64,000 nt of DNA from Desmodus rotundus (Eukaryota > Chordata > Mammalia > Chiroptera > Phyllostomidae), in assembly GCF_022682495.2 (NCBI RefSeq), contig NC_071387.1:195464143-195528142 (forward strand), given 5' to 3'. Below are positions 1 through 12,820 of the stretch, piece by piece. The notes under the pieces are model-generated. The model was given only the letters and a program-made list of their open reading frames with translations, did not search any database and was not told the DNA's origin. Every line of letters starts with the position of its first letter. Positions within the stretch are counted from its first letter, which is position 1. The position numbers and the translations under genes were made by a program.

Positions 1-254
1 ATACACTATACTTAGAAGAAATGTTATTTATTTCCTTTTACTGAACTATTTATCAATAATTCTTTTACTGCATTCATTTTTATTTGTGTGTACCCTACTT
101 TGCATTTCACATAATTAAAATGCAGCAAACTTCAAAGGCTAATATCAAACCACGAAAACACCACCAAAACCAACAGCTTATAAATTGGTAAAATTATACC
201 CACTCATATTTTTATGAACATTAAAATGATAAACTCACAACTATCAACCACTGA

Positions 255-612
255 ATCTAAAAAACAAAAACAAAAGGAAACTAAGCAAACAACCTGAATA
301 GAAACAGAATCATAGATATAGAGATCATTTTGGAGGGTTATCAACACAGAGGGAGAAGGGGGAGACTGGGGATAAAGGAACAGGGATTAAGAAGCATAAC
401 TGGTAGGTGCAAAATAGACCGGGGTGGGAGGGGTGTTAAGAATAGTATAGGAAATGGAGAAGCCAAAGAACTTACATGCACAACCCCTGGACATGAACTA
501 AGGAGGGAGATTGCTGGAAGGGAGGGTGGTACCAGGCTGAGGGGGGTAAAGAGGGGAATATTGGAACAAATATAAGATCATAATTAGAAATATATACTTA
601 AAAATAAAATAA
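255..612 (+). mobile_element. L1 LINE 3' end (fragment)
   Basis: This is the 3' terminal part of an L1 retrotransposon in sense orientation. It opens with the sequence that normally follows ORF2 (an 'aatctaaaaaacaaa' stretch, then 'gaaacagaatcatagatata'), runs through a G-rich 3' UTR (about 340-560) and ends in an A/T-rich tail near 600. No ORF2 coding remains. The G-rich open frame here is a by-product of purine-rich UTR sequence. The element looks older than the L1 copies at 44-48 kb, and no target duplication was found. Confidence 0.7.
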
Positions 613-1154
613 ATATAAAATTGCAAGTAAAGTTGAAATATCCTAGGGGATCTACCCAGAGAAAGAGAGACAAATAATATAAAACATTATTTGAATAAGG
701 TAATAACTTTATATGTATTGTGATAAGCAGTAAAATGCCACTCAAAGATATTCATGCAGATATGTTATGTTACCTGGCCAAGTAGAATTAAGAGTGCAGA
801 TGGAAATACATTTATAAATTATTTGATCATCTTAGAATGGGGAGATTATATTTGGATTACCTTAGTGGGCTCGATGTAATCACAAATGTCATTTAAGCAG
901 GTAAGTGAGGGTAGAAGAAGTGAAGAATCAGAGACAGAGAAGAAGATGCTCTGTGGCTAGTTTTAAAGATACAGGACAAACCGCAAACCAGGAAAACAGG
1001 GAGGCTTTAAAAGCTTGAAAAAGTAAATAAATGCATTCTCTCCTAAAATCTTTTGAAAAAGAATGCTACTCTTTCAAAACCTTGATTTTAGGGTAATGAA
1101 ACTTTGTGGTAATTTCTTATAACAACACTAGAAAATTAAAGCTAATACATATGC
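613..1154. other. no recognisable feature
   Basis: AT-rich unique sequence between the L1 tail and the hAT-like element. No coding frame, tRNA-like box or known repeat motif was seen. Confidence 0.5.
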
Positions 1155-1368
1155 CAAGGGTATCAAACTCATTTTTACCGGGGGCCACATCAGCCTCGCG
1201 GTCACCTTCAAAGGGGCAAATGCAGTTTTAGGACTGTATAAATGTAACTACTCCTTAACAGTTAAGTGAGAGCTCGGTGTTGCCGCTGGGTAGAAACAAG
1301 GTGCCAGGCAGGATAAAACAAGGTGGAGGGCGGGATTCGGCCTGTGGACCTTGTATTTGCCACCTGCG
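1155..1368. mobile_element. hAT-like non-autonomous transposon (MITE)
   Basis: A compact element of about 214 bp with related termini. The left end holds 'tatcaaactcatttttaccg' and 'gggggccaca'. The right end holds 'gattcggcctgtggaccttg' followed by a mirrored tail that reads 'ggtggcaaatac' on the opposite strand. Ends of the 'CAGGGGTGTCAAACTC' kind with a 'GGGCCGGATTCGGCC' inner region are typical of mammalian hAT MITEs (family knowledge). The flanks acatatgc (1147-1154) and acgtatac (1369-1376) could be a decayed 8-bp duplication, the hAT length. There is no transposase. It is GC- and CpG-richer than its surroundings. Confidence 0.65.
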
Positions 1369-3211
1369 ACGTATACACTGTGAATCTATGTATTCAAAAG
1401 TCAACAATGGCATTGCTTTGTATATAAATATATTTTCAGTCCCTTTGTCCTTGCCTACAGATTACACTCTTTGACTGTTCCTTAACCCCCGCTGCCTTTA
1501 GTTATTTTCATGAGACTGACTGTGTCCAGTAAGATGTCATTTATACCACCTCAAGGCAAAGCCTATTAAGCCTAATGAACATCACAGAAAATCCTCTACA
1601 CTCTTCTCTACTATTAGCTGGCTGAATACAGAGAAACAGGAGACCCCAAAAGCTGTAGAATCCTATGATCTAAGGAATTGTGACCAGTGAGTGACTGTGT
1701 AGAACCAAGATCCACCCTTCCTACTGCTGACATATATGCAACTGTAAAGGACCTAAAACCCACTATGATGTAGCACTGATAATTAGGGTTCTTTAACTTG
1801 TTACTCTTGTCTCTTACCGTCTTAAAGACAACTTCCTAATCAACATAGCTTCAAAAGTATCAGATTTAATTTTAACTAACTTTTGAAATATTTTCCAGAC
1901 AGCACTGTATTTGTGACCTATTGATTAGAATACACAAAATTCAATCAGTTATTTCAATTAATAAAGAGTTTTTATCATTAGACTAAATCATATTTGTTCA
2001 TTTTAGTAGCATTTTGGAATATATATGTACAAGTATAAAATGAACATATACACAAGAATATTTATAATTGTAATTTAAAAATAAGTATATTTTAGAGAAC
2101 AACTATGCAAAATTTTAAAGTTTTATAGTATGCCCAAATTTATCACAAAACTAGTAAAGTGGGTAAATGACAGAAAGTAAAGTTGGTTATAGTATACCAT
2201 TTGGGAGATTTTTCCAAGTTGCATTGCAATTCATTCTTCAGTGCAATCAACTGAAATCACTCTCATCGATATAAAGTAGCTCATGTTGTACCAATCTTTT
2301 ATTGTCAGATTTGAAAGAAATGTAATGTGAGTCTAAAGTAGCATCCATTATCATTTTATGCTTATTTCCCCTGATTATTAGAATATTAGAAACTTTTTTG
2401 TAATTTGCCATTCTGTGTCTCATTTCTTTATATTAGTTGTTAGAATTTTGTTCAGACACATTTACTAGCTCTCTTTAATGATCTTTTACTGGTGTGAACT
2501 TAGTCATATGGCCGTAACCAGACTCAGGGTGAGAAAAACACATTTTAGCTTGTTCTCGTTGCCCTAAATAAAATCTAGGGTGTACTACTGAAAAGAAAGG
2601 ATAATTAACTGAAGCTTGGATGGTTAGTAGGAGTCTGTCTTCACCAAAATTTACATTTTTAAGATGCCTATAATTTAAACACTTTAGAAGATACATATAT
2701 ATGAAAAATTTAATTAAAATGCATGTCTTTTAATCCATAATCTTTGCTTTCTTCTGATTTAAGATACCCTTCTATAATTAAAAATGTATTATACATTTTT
2801 GTTTCAAATAACTTTTATGTTTCATATTTAAGAAAGAATTTAACTTGGAATGTTTGTTTATGACTTTTATGAGGAATCTACCTCTTTTATCAATAACTAT
2901 GAATATCACATCATTAAACTACAATTTATTCTATAACCCAGTATATCTCAGTTTATTGTTTTATGATTTATCTATCAGATACTATCTCCATTTGGGTTTA
3001 GTATAAAAATTAATGATTTTACATGTCAATTACGGGTTACATGAATTTTGGAAGTCTTAGGGGAGCAGAGTTTGGGGAAGACTAACAGAAAATAAAGGAA
3101 ATTGCAGCTGCAAGTTAAAGGAAGAGATACTGAAGACCTTACCTTGAAGCTCCATAGTTGTAGTTCTCTTAACTTCACTAGGTGTTTGCACCAGTTTTTA
3201 AGAGTCTTTAA
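1369..3211. other. unique AT-rich sequence, nothing recognised
   Basis: About 1.8 kb without a supported gene or repeat. The 73-codon minus-strand frame at 2475-2696 has no recognisable motif and is the length expected by chance in AT-rich DNA. Confidence 0.5.
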
Positions 3212-4240
3212 GAGAGTTAGAAAACCTCAACAAAATGAAAAGGGAACCAGTCATATGAGAAAGCATATTTTCCAGTGATACCTCAGACAAGGGTTTGATT
3301 TTCAAAATACATAAAGAGCTATAGACTGAATACCAGGAAGACAAGCAATTCAATTAAAAAATGGGTGAAGAACTTGAACAGACACTTCTCCAAGGAGGAC
3401 ATACAGAAGGCCCATAAACACATGAAAACATGCCCAACATCACTAGCCAATGGAGAGGTGCAAATTAAAACCACAATGAGATACCACTTCACACCATTCA
3501 GAATGTCCATCCTTAACAAAACCACAAACAACGTGTGCTGATGAGGCTGTGGGGAAAAGGGAACCGCAGTGCACCATTGGTTGTAATGCAGACCGGTGCA
3601 GCCACTGTGGAGAGCAGTGTGGAATTTCCACCAAAACCTAAAAATGGAACTGCCTTTTGATCCAGTGATTCCACTGCTGGGATTACACTGTAAGAATACC
3701 AAAACAACAATTCAAAAGAGCCTATGCACTCCAATGTTCATAGCAGTGTTATTTACAATAGCCAAGTGCTGGAAACAGCCTAAGTGCCCATCAGTAAATG
3801 AATGGATCAAAAAACCATGGTACATTTACACAATACAATACTATGCAGCAGAAAGAAAGAAGGGACCCCTATCCTTGATGAGAACATGGATGGAACTGGA
3901 GAATATTATGCTAAGTGAAATACGCCAGGTGGTGAAAGACAAATACCATATGATCTCACCTATAAGTGGAACCCAATGAACAAAACAAACAAGCGAGCAA
4001 AATAGAACTAGAGACATGGAAATAAAGAGCAAACTGACAGTGACCAGAAGGGAGGAGGGGGGATAACAGAGGACATTAAGGGAAGGGACAAGCCATGGAA
4101 CATGATAGAGGACCCATGGGCATGGACAACAGGGTGGGTGTTGAATGTTGGGGGGATGGGCAGGGAAGGGGAAAGAAACAGGAGGAAATGTTGGACAACT
4201 ATAATGGATGAACAGTGAAAAAAACAAAAAAGAGAGAGAG
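3212..4240 (+). mobile_element. 5'-truncated L1 (ORF2 C-terminus and 3' UTR)
   Basis: This is the terminal ~1 kb of an L1 in sense orientation. It starts inside the ORF2 C-terminal region and runs through the familiar 'acttctccaaggaggacata' and 'gagataccacttcacacc' blocks. One remnant frame, 3596-3979, encodes the end of ORF2, including a run like MELPFDPVIPLLG and then FIAVLFTIAKCWKQPK. After this comes a G-rich 3' UTR (about 4030-4190) and an A-rich end near 4230. Stops and frameshifts make it inactive. The left flank 'agagagtt' (3211-3218) recurs at the right end (4235-4242) and may be a target duplication, but it lies in simple sequence. Three antisense frames over the same DNA are shadows. 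Confidence 0.88.
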
Positions 4241-4839
4241 TTTCCACCAACTATCTCTGACTAAATCTTCAAAGCGGTTTTTAATTCATTACCAAAAAGC
4301 TACCATGAGTCGTGTGGACCTTATTTTTTGTTAGGCTGCATTGTTGAGCTTCCATGCTAATTCTAATAATAATTCAGACACTTTGTGTAGACCAGTTCTT
4401 CTTCAGCAGCTAGGTACATTTGATATTTTTAATTTCAAACTTTATACATGCTTAAAATTAGACTTGAGAATGCCCAGGGAATTCAAAATAGAATCATTAA
4501 GGAGGGTGTAGTCTTTTATTGAAAGATCTTTATGTGGATAAAGAATCACTTATCATTTGTTTTCTTTAACAAAATGATATTCTATCATTTGCTCTTTAAT
4601 CTTTTACTGTAGTAAATAAGATATGCCATTTTTATACTTGGAATCTTGGGGGTAAAAACAATTGTCACTGATTGTTATTTTATGCATATATCAGAACATT
4701 ACTTACATTTAATAAGAAAACATAAATCTGTTATTTTATTGTGTACTAGCACATGTAAGTAAGAACATTCTGATTTTATCAGAAATTTTTGTTTTATCAA
4801 TAAACAGTTGTAAAAAATATATTGTTGTCATTTAACAAA
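4241..4839. other. no recognisable feature
   Basis: AT-rich sequence between two L1 copies. No coding frame or repeat was recognised. Confidence 0.5.
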
Positions 4840-6325
4840 TTATTTTTGTATTTATTTTTCATATCACCCATCCTCCAAACCCCATCCATTTGTCAACCAT
4901 CAATTTCTTTCCTATGTCAATGGTCTGTTTTTATTTTATTTTTTAATTAATTTGTTATCTTTTTTTGGATTGCACATATATATAAAGAAAATCATACTAT
5001 ATTTATCTTTGTCTGACTTATTTTATCATATTACCATCTAGGTTCATCCACGTTGTTGGAAATGACAAGATTTCACTTTATTTTATTGCTAAGTAATATT
5101 ACATGTTATGTTTTATACATATAGTCTGTCCAGAAGGTATCCAGTCATGTAATATGTAAAATAGAGACATTTACTTAAAAAAGACACAAGATAGAAGAAA
5201 CATTGTGTATAGGACAATGACACCTCAGTCCCCTTCAAGGTAGGCACCTTGAGACCTCACATAGTTCTCCCAATAGCCATCAGCTGCCATAACATATTTT
5301 CTTGAATCTCACTTGTGGTCTGAAATCTCTTCCCTTTCAAAGGTGATTTTAGTTTTGATAAAAGCCAGAAGTTGCAGGGCCCCGAATCTGGGCTGCAAGG
5401 GGGCTGGCTGAGTCACTTGGGTGATTTGATGTTTCACCAAAAAATTCTGCAGGAGATGTGATGCGTGAGCTGGGCACATTGTTGTGATGAAGCTGCCAGT
5501 CCCTGGTTGCACTCATTTCATTGTCCCCGATAGCCTTCTGAATTATCCAAATAGGTCCCTCAGATGAATGTTCAAGCTTAAAGCAAATATTGATGCAGAT
5601 TCATTGCTCTGCTCACTCGGTCATTTTGAATGTGATGGCCACACAGTACACAAGCTCACTTGATGGCATCTACCACCCCCACTGACTAGTGAAGTCATCA
5701 TTGTTCACACATGAGCATTCCAGTCTGCTCTCCTTGGCTGCCAGGTTATATCGATGTCAGGCAAACTGTTCTCCTTAGATTAACAATGGCTGGACTTTTT
5801 CCAGACAGAGCTCTGTATACATATATGTCTTCTTTTTCCTTTCATCTAGTGATGGACACCTAGGCTGCTTCCATTTCTTGGCTATTGTGAGTAATGCTTC
5901 AGTGAACATAGGGTGAATATATCTTTTCAAACAGGACTTTTGTTTTCTTCAGATAAATACTCAGAAGTGGAATTCATGGGTTGGATGGCAGCTCTATTTT
6001 TTAAATTTTTCATGGAATAGTCATTCTGTCTTTCCTTTTGGCTGCACCGATTTTCAATTCTATTAACCGTTTATGAGTGTTAACTTTTGTTCCACATCCT
6101 CACCAGTACTTGTCATTTGATTATTTTTTGATGATGGCCATTTTGAAACACGTGAGGTGTTATCTCATTGTGGTTTTGATTTGCATTTCCCTGATGATTA
6201 GTGATGTTGAGCATCTTTTCCTATGTCTCTTGGCCGTCTCTATGACCTCTTGGGGAAAATGACTACCCAGGAACTCTGCTCATTTTTAAAAATCGGGTTG
6301 CTTGAGATTTTTGGTGCTCACCTTT
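4840..6325 (-). mobile_element. old L1 on minus strand, split by a mariner insertion
   Basis: This is antisense L1 ORF2 C-terminal and 3' sequence. The part right of the mariner (5818-6325) carries the antisense signature 'cattgtggttttgatttgca' and 'ctgatgattagtgatgttga'. The part left of it (4840-5123) carries the 3' L1 block around 'taggttcatccacgttgttg'. The two halves are collinear once 5124-5815 is removed, so the L1 was there first. The plus-strand open frames at 6077-6450 are antisense L1 and not genes. Heavy divergence suggests an old L1M-type copy. Confidence 0.82.
5124..5815 (-). mobile_element. Tc1/mariner element, internally deleted
   Basis: A mariner DNA transposon of about 692 bp. 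The left terminus 'gtctgtccagaaggtatcca' is mirrored by the right terminus around 'tggctggactttttccagac', and a TA lies just outside each end (5122-5123 and 5816-5817). On the minus strand, 5512-5309 retains a transposase piece reading like HASHLLQNFLVKHQITQ, which matches the conserved region after the second catalytic Asp of mariner (HDNAPAH in intact copies; here degenerate). The upstream frame keeps only an N-terminal scrap, and the central transposase is missing. A full mariner is about 1.3 kb, so this is a deletion derivative. Downstream frameshifts break the usual DLAPCDFWLF block. It lies within an older L1. Confidence 0.88.
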
Positions 6326-9300
6326 TTTCCTATATTTTACATTTTTTCCCCAAAATGAATTGTATAAAGCTCCATAAAAGCATCTACTTGGCTTTATTTT
6401 CCTTCTCTTTCACCACTGTCTGTATATACTCTCAGAATCGTTCAGCATAATTTAAATGGAACTAGATTGTTCGATTACTTAGCATTCAACTATTAATTTG
6501 CATTTTTTGAAAAGATTCAGGCAAAACACATATGAAGTCAGCAGTAGCTGCATTTCCTCAATATTACAGAAAGCCCTCCAATCAAAATCATGACAGAAGA
6601 CTCTGATAATTAGAGTTCCACATGTACACATGTCATTATTGTACATAAAGAAAAGTGACTTTCCAAGGATGATTCTTACATGAATTCTGTTCATAAGGTC
6701 TAACAATGAAGATTTGCTTTCTAGCATATGGACACCACTGTGCACTCCATTCTGGCACACTTGTAACCAGAAGGACTATCTTAAATTCTTGGTGGGCAGT
6801 TTTATTATTATCATCTTGAAAAACAAACTTAAAGCCTAGATGGAAAGAAATGCACTTTCAGATTAATCTCAATTCAAAATTTATTTCTAAAATTAGCGAG
6901 TAAAATCTCAAGGGAAATTGTATTAATGAGACGACAGAACCACCAAAGTCATGGCTTTCTTGCCTCGTCTACCATACTTTTTGACTTAACATACATGATG
7001 CTTTCAAACCTACCACCTTGAGATAGCTGCACAGGGTACTTCAGTATTCATTTTTATCATGTCCAGTTAGAAAGAAAATATCAGATGGTCCTGATTATTT
7101 ACTGTATCTAAATATGTTTCATTTTTAGTAACCTGGGCTATGGATAACAGAGCACATTTGATTTAATATAAGGTCAGTTAACATCAAGACACTCTTTCCT
7201 TTGAAGTAATTTTGTAGTACATTGAAAGCTGATGGAGTCATTTTCTATGATGGCTTTGCAAATTAAGTAAGCAATGTGAATTCTCATCAATAGTATTTAT
7301 TCCACTTTAGTATTTCTGATGAATTATAACTATCCATATTTTATAAACATATACTCATATGTGTAAAGTTTTGATGGTGGAACTTGAGTTAATCTTCTTT
7401 TCTTGTATAGTTTATGAAATATAATTATCTATTTTATCAAGGCATAAAAACCCAAAGTGTCATATGATAGTTCATATGGGAACAATAAGCAAGCAAATAT
7501 ATAAATATAAACTTATTAATATATAGATAAATTAATATATAAAATAATGAAACCAGGAATAGATATATCTCACAACAGTTATAACATTCTTAAAGTGCAC
7601 TAGCTTCAGAAATAACCTCCCCAGAGGTCATGGTTTTTAGGATAAGTTTGCCCTTATGCTTTGTTATACATTGAATAAGGTACTCTTGGTCTTTCTGGCC
7701 TGATACAGCATTGTTTCTGCACTTATACTTTTCCTTGTAATATTGTCAATTATCAAAAATGTACTTTAAATTCAAAGGAACCGTAATCATTTTAAGGGAA
7801 CGAATCCTGGGCATAGACCTAATCATACATTGGATATTTAAAAAAAAAAAAATCTCAGATTGTTTTTCCATGTTGAATCTGCCATGGGTCTATTCACATG
7901 TTGTTAAGGACAGGAGAAACACATCTAATTTTTCCTGGTCCTACAAGAGGACCAAAATGAACCAAATATATCAAAACTGCAGATTTAAAATTTGGGGTAT
8001 ACAGATATAATTCAGTGTTTTCCTAAAACTTTTATAGGCAAAATTGTAGTTTCCCAAATCACTGCGGCCAGAGATTCCTATGCATGTAAATGAGAATTGA
8101 TGTTCTCTCTGATGAGTGAGTGGAAGGCTTGTGGTCCTGGGTTAATGAGGGGCTGCTCTCTGAATAAGTAAAATTTCAGCTGAATGTGTTACAGAAGACA
8201 GAACTGGGGAATAGAAAAGATGCAGGGATTAGTTTGCTCTAAATGTCAAGGACAATTTAAGTAAAGGAACAAAGAGGTGTAAGAGGGTAGAATATGGGAA
8301 ATGAATGAAAATTAAGTTTGCCTAGTTATGTGGTGCAGGCAAGAAGTCATAGAATCCAGCTGTTCTATGAGAGAGCAGCAAAAAAGGCTGTTAAGATTTG
8401 TTCTTGACCTTGAAGACATACAACACATTTCTGCATATTTTAAGAAATAATGAATTCATATTCATGACAATAATTCATGTTTTTAAATTTACAAAATTTC
8501 CAAATATAGGATCTCGTTTAACTATGATATACTGAACAATTCTATATATAAAAAAGTCAGAGATTTTGAAATTCAATTTTTGTATTCATTTCTTAGTATT
8601 TACTTAATGTCTCTAAACCACTCCTTACTTTCTGTTCTGGAAATAAGAATGTAAATGAGGCACCTCTCTTTAAAAACACAGTAGAATAAAAAAACCTTTG
8701 GGGAAAGAGGAATACATAGAAACAATTAATTATCTGTGTTGTAAGAGCCAAATATATTTCACTGACTACATGAATAAATGAACTAATGATTTTTTAAATT
8801 TTATTTTCACATTCTATAATTCAACCACACTCAACACACAATATTCAAATAATTTCATATTTTATCTGGTAGGTGATGGAGATATCTCAAAATACATAAT
8901 ACACCCTACCTACATGAATAATGTTCATATTTTAACTCTGCACATGGTCATATCTTTCCTCTACTAAGGAAAGGCTTAATGTTTGAGGATTCTTTATTTA
9001 GGCCCTTAGAGGGTAATATATTACCTTGCATAGAGTAAACTGAAATTATTTATTGAATTTGACAGATGTCTTTGTCACTGACATATTGAAAGGTGCTATT
9101 TAAATAACAATATTTCACATTCTATTGTCAATTAAGATAGAAAAATAAAAACAATAAGCACATCAGAAACTACTTAGACAAGAGAAAACTAGGTTTGCTT
9201 GAATCAATGTTCATTTAAAAATGGAAAAATAAAGAAATTAGCTATGGATACACACTGATTGAATATTTAAGAAGAAACATTACCTATACACATTAGACTG

Positions 9301-10094
9301 TTCATATTAGACAATTGCTTTTAATATTTTTTAAATTTACACTTTCATTCAATTTCAGAATTATAAAAAGATGTTTCTGTATTTTAATTAGGTCTCAAAG
9401 CCATTATTTCTGAATAGCGGGAAAATGTATATATAAGGAACAAGATTTACAAAATTGGAAATGGGTAGAATTCTGTAAATCTGGGGTTATATTATAATGT
9501 AAAATAATATGTATGTACACTTGGAGCAACGTAATGCTTTCAGAAGTCATAGGTAAAAGCTTATGAAACCTTAATTATTTTCTTGATGGTGTTTTATATA
9601 CTGAAATTTCAAGACCTTTGACATAGGATTCAGGAACTCAGATGATTCAATGTTAGGCTGCTTTTCAGTAAAGATTTAGCCATTAGAAAGGCTCCTCTGT
9701 AATACACTTTATGGAATTAAATAGAACAAATGCATGGTCCCAGATATGTCTCCCACTTAGTCTCCAAGTTCCAAGTGCATATGCCAAGAAAATCACCATT
9801 TAGCCCTAAATCTTTATCTTTTCTCTGAATACTGTGAATTAGACAAGATTCTTTAAATTGTTTTCAAGATTTGTAGTCCTTAATCCATAAGAAGCTAAGA
9901 AGCCAGCCCCAAGCCCATTCTACCTTGGCTTCCACCTAGTGCTTCACTTGCATTCTAAATCTGAATAGTTAGCAAAATGAGGAGGATAACACAGACCCTG
10001 TTCTCCTGGAACAGGAGAGAAAAAAGGGGACCAGGAAACAGTCTGAAAACAATATGATAATAAGAAATAACACAAATCCTTAACAGCATGAACA
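6326..10094. other. unique AT-rich sequence, essentially nothing recognised
   Basis: About 3.8 kb without a supportable gene. A weak MIR-like tail ('ttatttattgaatttgac') occurs near 9040-9062 but is too short to call. Open frames at 6479-6760 (minus) and 7759-8010 (plus) show no family motif. Confidence 0.5.
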
Positions 10095-10185
10095 CATTGA
10101 ACAATCTTTATTATATACTTGTTGTGTTATTTGCTTTATGTGCATTCTGTCATTTTTAGTTTACAACTCTTTATTACACAGATCT
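10095..10185 (-). repeat. MIR SINE fragment (antisense)
   Basis: The order of words (tttattatatactt, then gtgtta, then gcattctgtcatttt, then acaactctttatta) follows the antisense core of MIR, in which 'tactatgtgccaggcac' is followed by 'catttaatcctcacaac'. It is strongly diverged, so the boundaries are approximate. Confidence 0.45.
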
Positions 10186-10262
10186 TCATAAAAACATATC
10201 TTTTCATATTTTATATAGAACATATATTTTATATAGAATGTATATCTATATCACCATACATT

Positions 10263-10301
<39 letters not shown>

Positions 10302-10326
10302 CATGTGTGTGTGTGTGTGTGTGTAT
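10263..10326. repeat. compound microsatellite (TA)n(GA)n(TG)n
   Basis: Three adjoining dinucleotide tracts: TA to about 10280, GA to about 10301, then TG to about 10324. The open frames that cross it encode only repetitive Tyr/Ile, Arg/Glu and Cys/Val and are artefacts. Confidence 0.98.
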
Positions 10327-10408
10327 AACATGGGCATAAATTCAGGTTTGTCAAGGACGACAGATTGAAGTGAGCTATAGACATGAAGTTCATTAAAACT
10401 CTGGTATT

Positions 10409-10587
10409 TACCATATGTTGTGTATAATGAGCACAAAAATGTGGGTGTGCATTATACACAGGATTATTATACTCCCCATTATTATACTCATAGTATGTAA
10501 TCATTACACCCATGTATGGTGCACATCCTTATTTCTCCCTCAAAAGTTTGGGCAAAAAAGTGTGCATTAAACATGGCAAAATAGGTA
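10409..10587. mobile_element. short TIR transposon (MITE) with TACC termini
   Basis: About 179 bp. The left end reads 'taccatatgttgtgtataat' and then 'gagcac'; the right end read on the opposite strand begins 'tacctattttgccatgttta' and then 'atgcacac'. These are imperfect versions of one terminus (TACC, an AT block, then TAATGCGCAC). Taking TA as the duplicated target fits a Tc1/mariner-pogo type element, but the superfamily is not certain. It resembles the termini of the larger element at 46490-48174. Confidence 0.55.
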
Positions 10588-12820
10588 TCCTTTCCACTTT
10601 TGCTTTGAGATCCTTTGTGTAAGCCCCATAAGAAATACATAACATCATCATTTTTAAATCCCTTCAATAAAAATAAATGTTCTCACTGTTTATTGCCAAT
10701 ATACCATTGCATACATTTTATTATACAGTCTAAATGCAAGGGCTACTAATTAGGTACATTAATAAGTGATTAAAAATAAAAATGTCAAAAAAGATTATAA
10801 GACTGACATCATTTTGGGTAGAGACCTCAGAATCGTGCCTTTATTTGTGCCTTGGTCAACATTTACTCAGTAACTCGGAAGAGCACATAGAGAAGAAGCT
10901 CATATGTTCATTAAATTTGTGGGTCACTGGAAGATTGAATGGTCAGTGAATACACTGCAGGACAATTACGATCCGGAAATGTTCTCTATAACCTGTAATG
11001 ATGGGCTGAATTGAGCAAATGAAATATAATAGAGATGCACACATGGAAGATGCCATACTTAGAATCAAATTGCAAATGATGTCAGACTGAGTTAATATCG
11101 GCATGTGACAAAAATGTTTAAGTGATCCACAGCACAGTAAATTCAATGTGAGTTAGCCTATGATGTGGCTTTCAAAAAAAGCTAATCACGCAAGCTCAGC
11201 CAGAAATAAAACAGAGCTCATTTGAGTATGTGTTATTTCTGTTCAGATATTTCTGTTCAAGATAATACTTGGGTGTTGCACTGAATTTGCACTACTACCT
11301 TTAAAAATGATAATGGGAAATGTTAGGATATTCTATTTAGGACGGTCAATAAAATAATTTAAATGATAATTACACACAGATGATTTGAAGGACTAAATGG
11401 GCATTACCTTTGAGGAAAACAGTTTTATTCGGGGGAAAACAGCAGAGTGGAAGTTTGGCTTAGGTAAGCAGCACAAAGTGGGGAATAAAACATTCCAATT
11501 ATTTTCAGAAACATTTGTTTAGAAAGGGAATGCATTTGATCTCACTGTATTTGTTTTGGGTGGTAAAAGTATTCTTACAGACAGGTTTTCTCTTTGCCCA
11601 AGTTCACTGTGGGAATTTCGCTAGCCAACAGCATGCAGGATGATGCTTCTCAATATGCCAGTAAAGAAGTGACCTACTCCAAAGCAATGATAGTTTCATT
11701 ACATAATTGTTCCAGGACATGGAAGACAAAAGGAATAAAGTCAAAATTGAAATGAGGTATACTATTTTATATAAGCAGGTAACTGGGAGGGTCAGTGTTA
11801 ACCATCAAGAAGCTGACTTTCGGCTGGCAGCACTGAAAAAACAAAAGTCCCTTGTTGCTAGGGTAGGTTTCTAGGTAACAAAGACAGTCCCCCTCCCCAC
11901 TCATGTTGGCAGGCAGGCTGCTCTGCTCCAAGGGTTATCATTCCATCAGTCATTGCAAGGCTCATACCACTGCCAAAGAGGAATGCTTCACAGAAGCAGG
12001 AATAGATGTTTCTCTTCTTGTTGAGACTGGTACATGGTTTACCACCACTCTGACCAGAGTTGTCTTGGCCACTGCAGGAGCAAATGTCCTAGGATCTTTG
12101 GAGAGGTATTTAGGTGAGGCAAGTGTTGTCTAGTCCAGATGGAAACTCTTGACTAATCCCCACACACTCTCAGTATTTAGAGTCTAAACGCCCTGTCCCT
12201 TTGCCATGGCTGCTTCTCCACATGTTCTTATTGATACGCCCCCAGCAGTGCTCCTCAATGGCTGAACCACTAGGTGATTATCAAGGACAACAGATGAGAT
12301 GATGACAGCTTGGTGCAACTTACTTTATTCTTATAGTAAAACAACTCTACTTCTAAAAGCAACCTTTTTGGCTTTATCATAAACAAGTGGATACAAAAGT
12401 CATTAAGTCATAAACAAGTGATTCAAAATCATGTTAAATCAATGCACAGCAGATATGCATAGTTTGAAGGGTTAACACAATAACCAGTGGATGGAAAACA
12501 GAGGAAGCCATTTAGCTTTTGGTTGTTTCCTTAATACCATTAGTGCCTCATACCTACTTTTTTAGTGATTGAAGGTGTATATGTAGACACCCTCCTGAAC
12601 AAAAAAGATCACGTAAATTAGTACCTCAATATAATAAATTGTTTTTAATAAATACCACTCAAAGACCCCTTCTAATTTTGACATTCTGTGACTCTTTTAT
12701 TTATAATTTCATAATCTTAACAATTATAATTATATGTAATGATATCTACATTTGAAATACCAACAAATATTCCTTCATGAGTGCAGATCGGCATTTAATT
12801 ATGAGAAAAAAAAATCTTAA
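10588..12820. other. unique sequence, no gene supported
   Basis: No repeat family was recognised. The 76-codon frame at 11903-12133 has mixed composition but no recognisable domain and no splice or promoter context that I can defend. Confidence 0.45.

Noticed and set aside
330..575. Arg/Gly-rich 81-codon frame
   Set aside because: It is the G-rich L1 3' UTR translated.
3319..4250. Minus-strand frames of 63-128 codons
   Set aside because: Antisense shadows of the truncated L1 at 3212-4240.
6077..6450. Plus-strand hydrophobic frames resembling small membrane proteins
   Set aside because: They are translations of antisense L1; the same text appears antisense at 46929-47280.
10119..10513. Frames with Arg-Glu and Cys-Val runs
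   Set aside because: Produced by the TA/GA/TG microsatellite.
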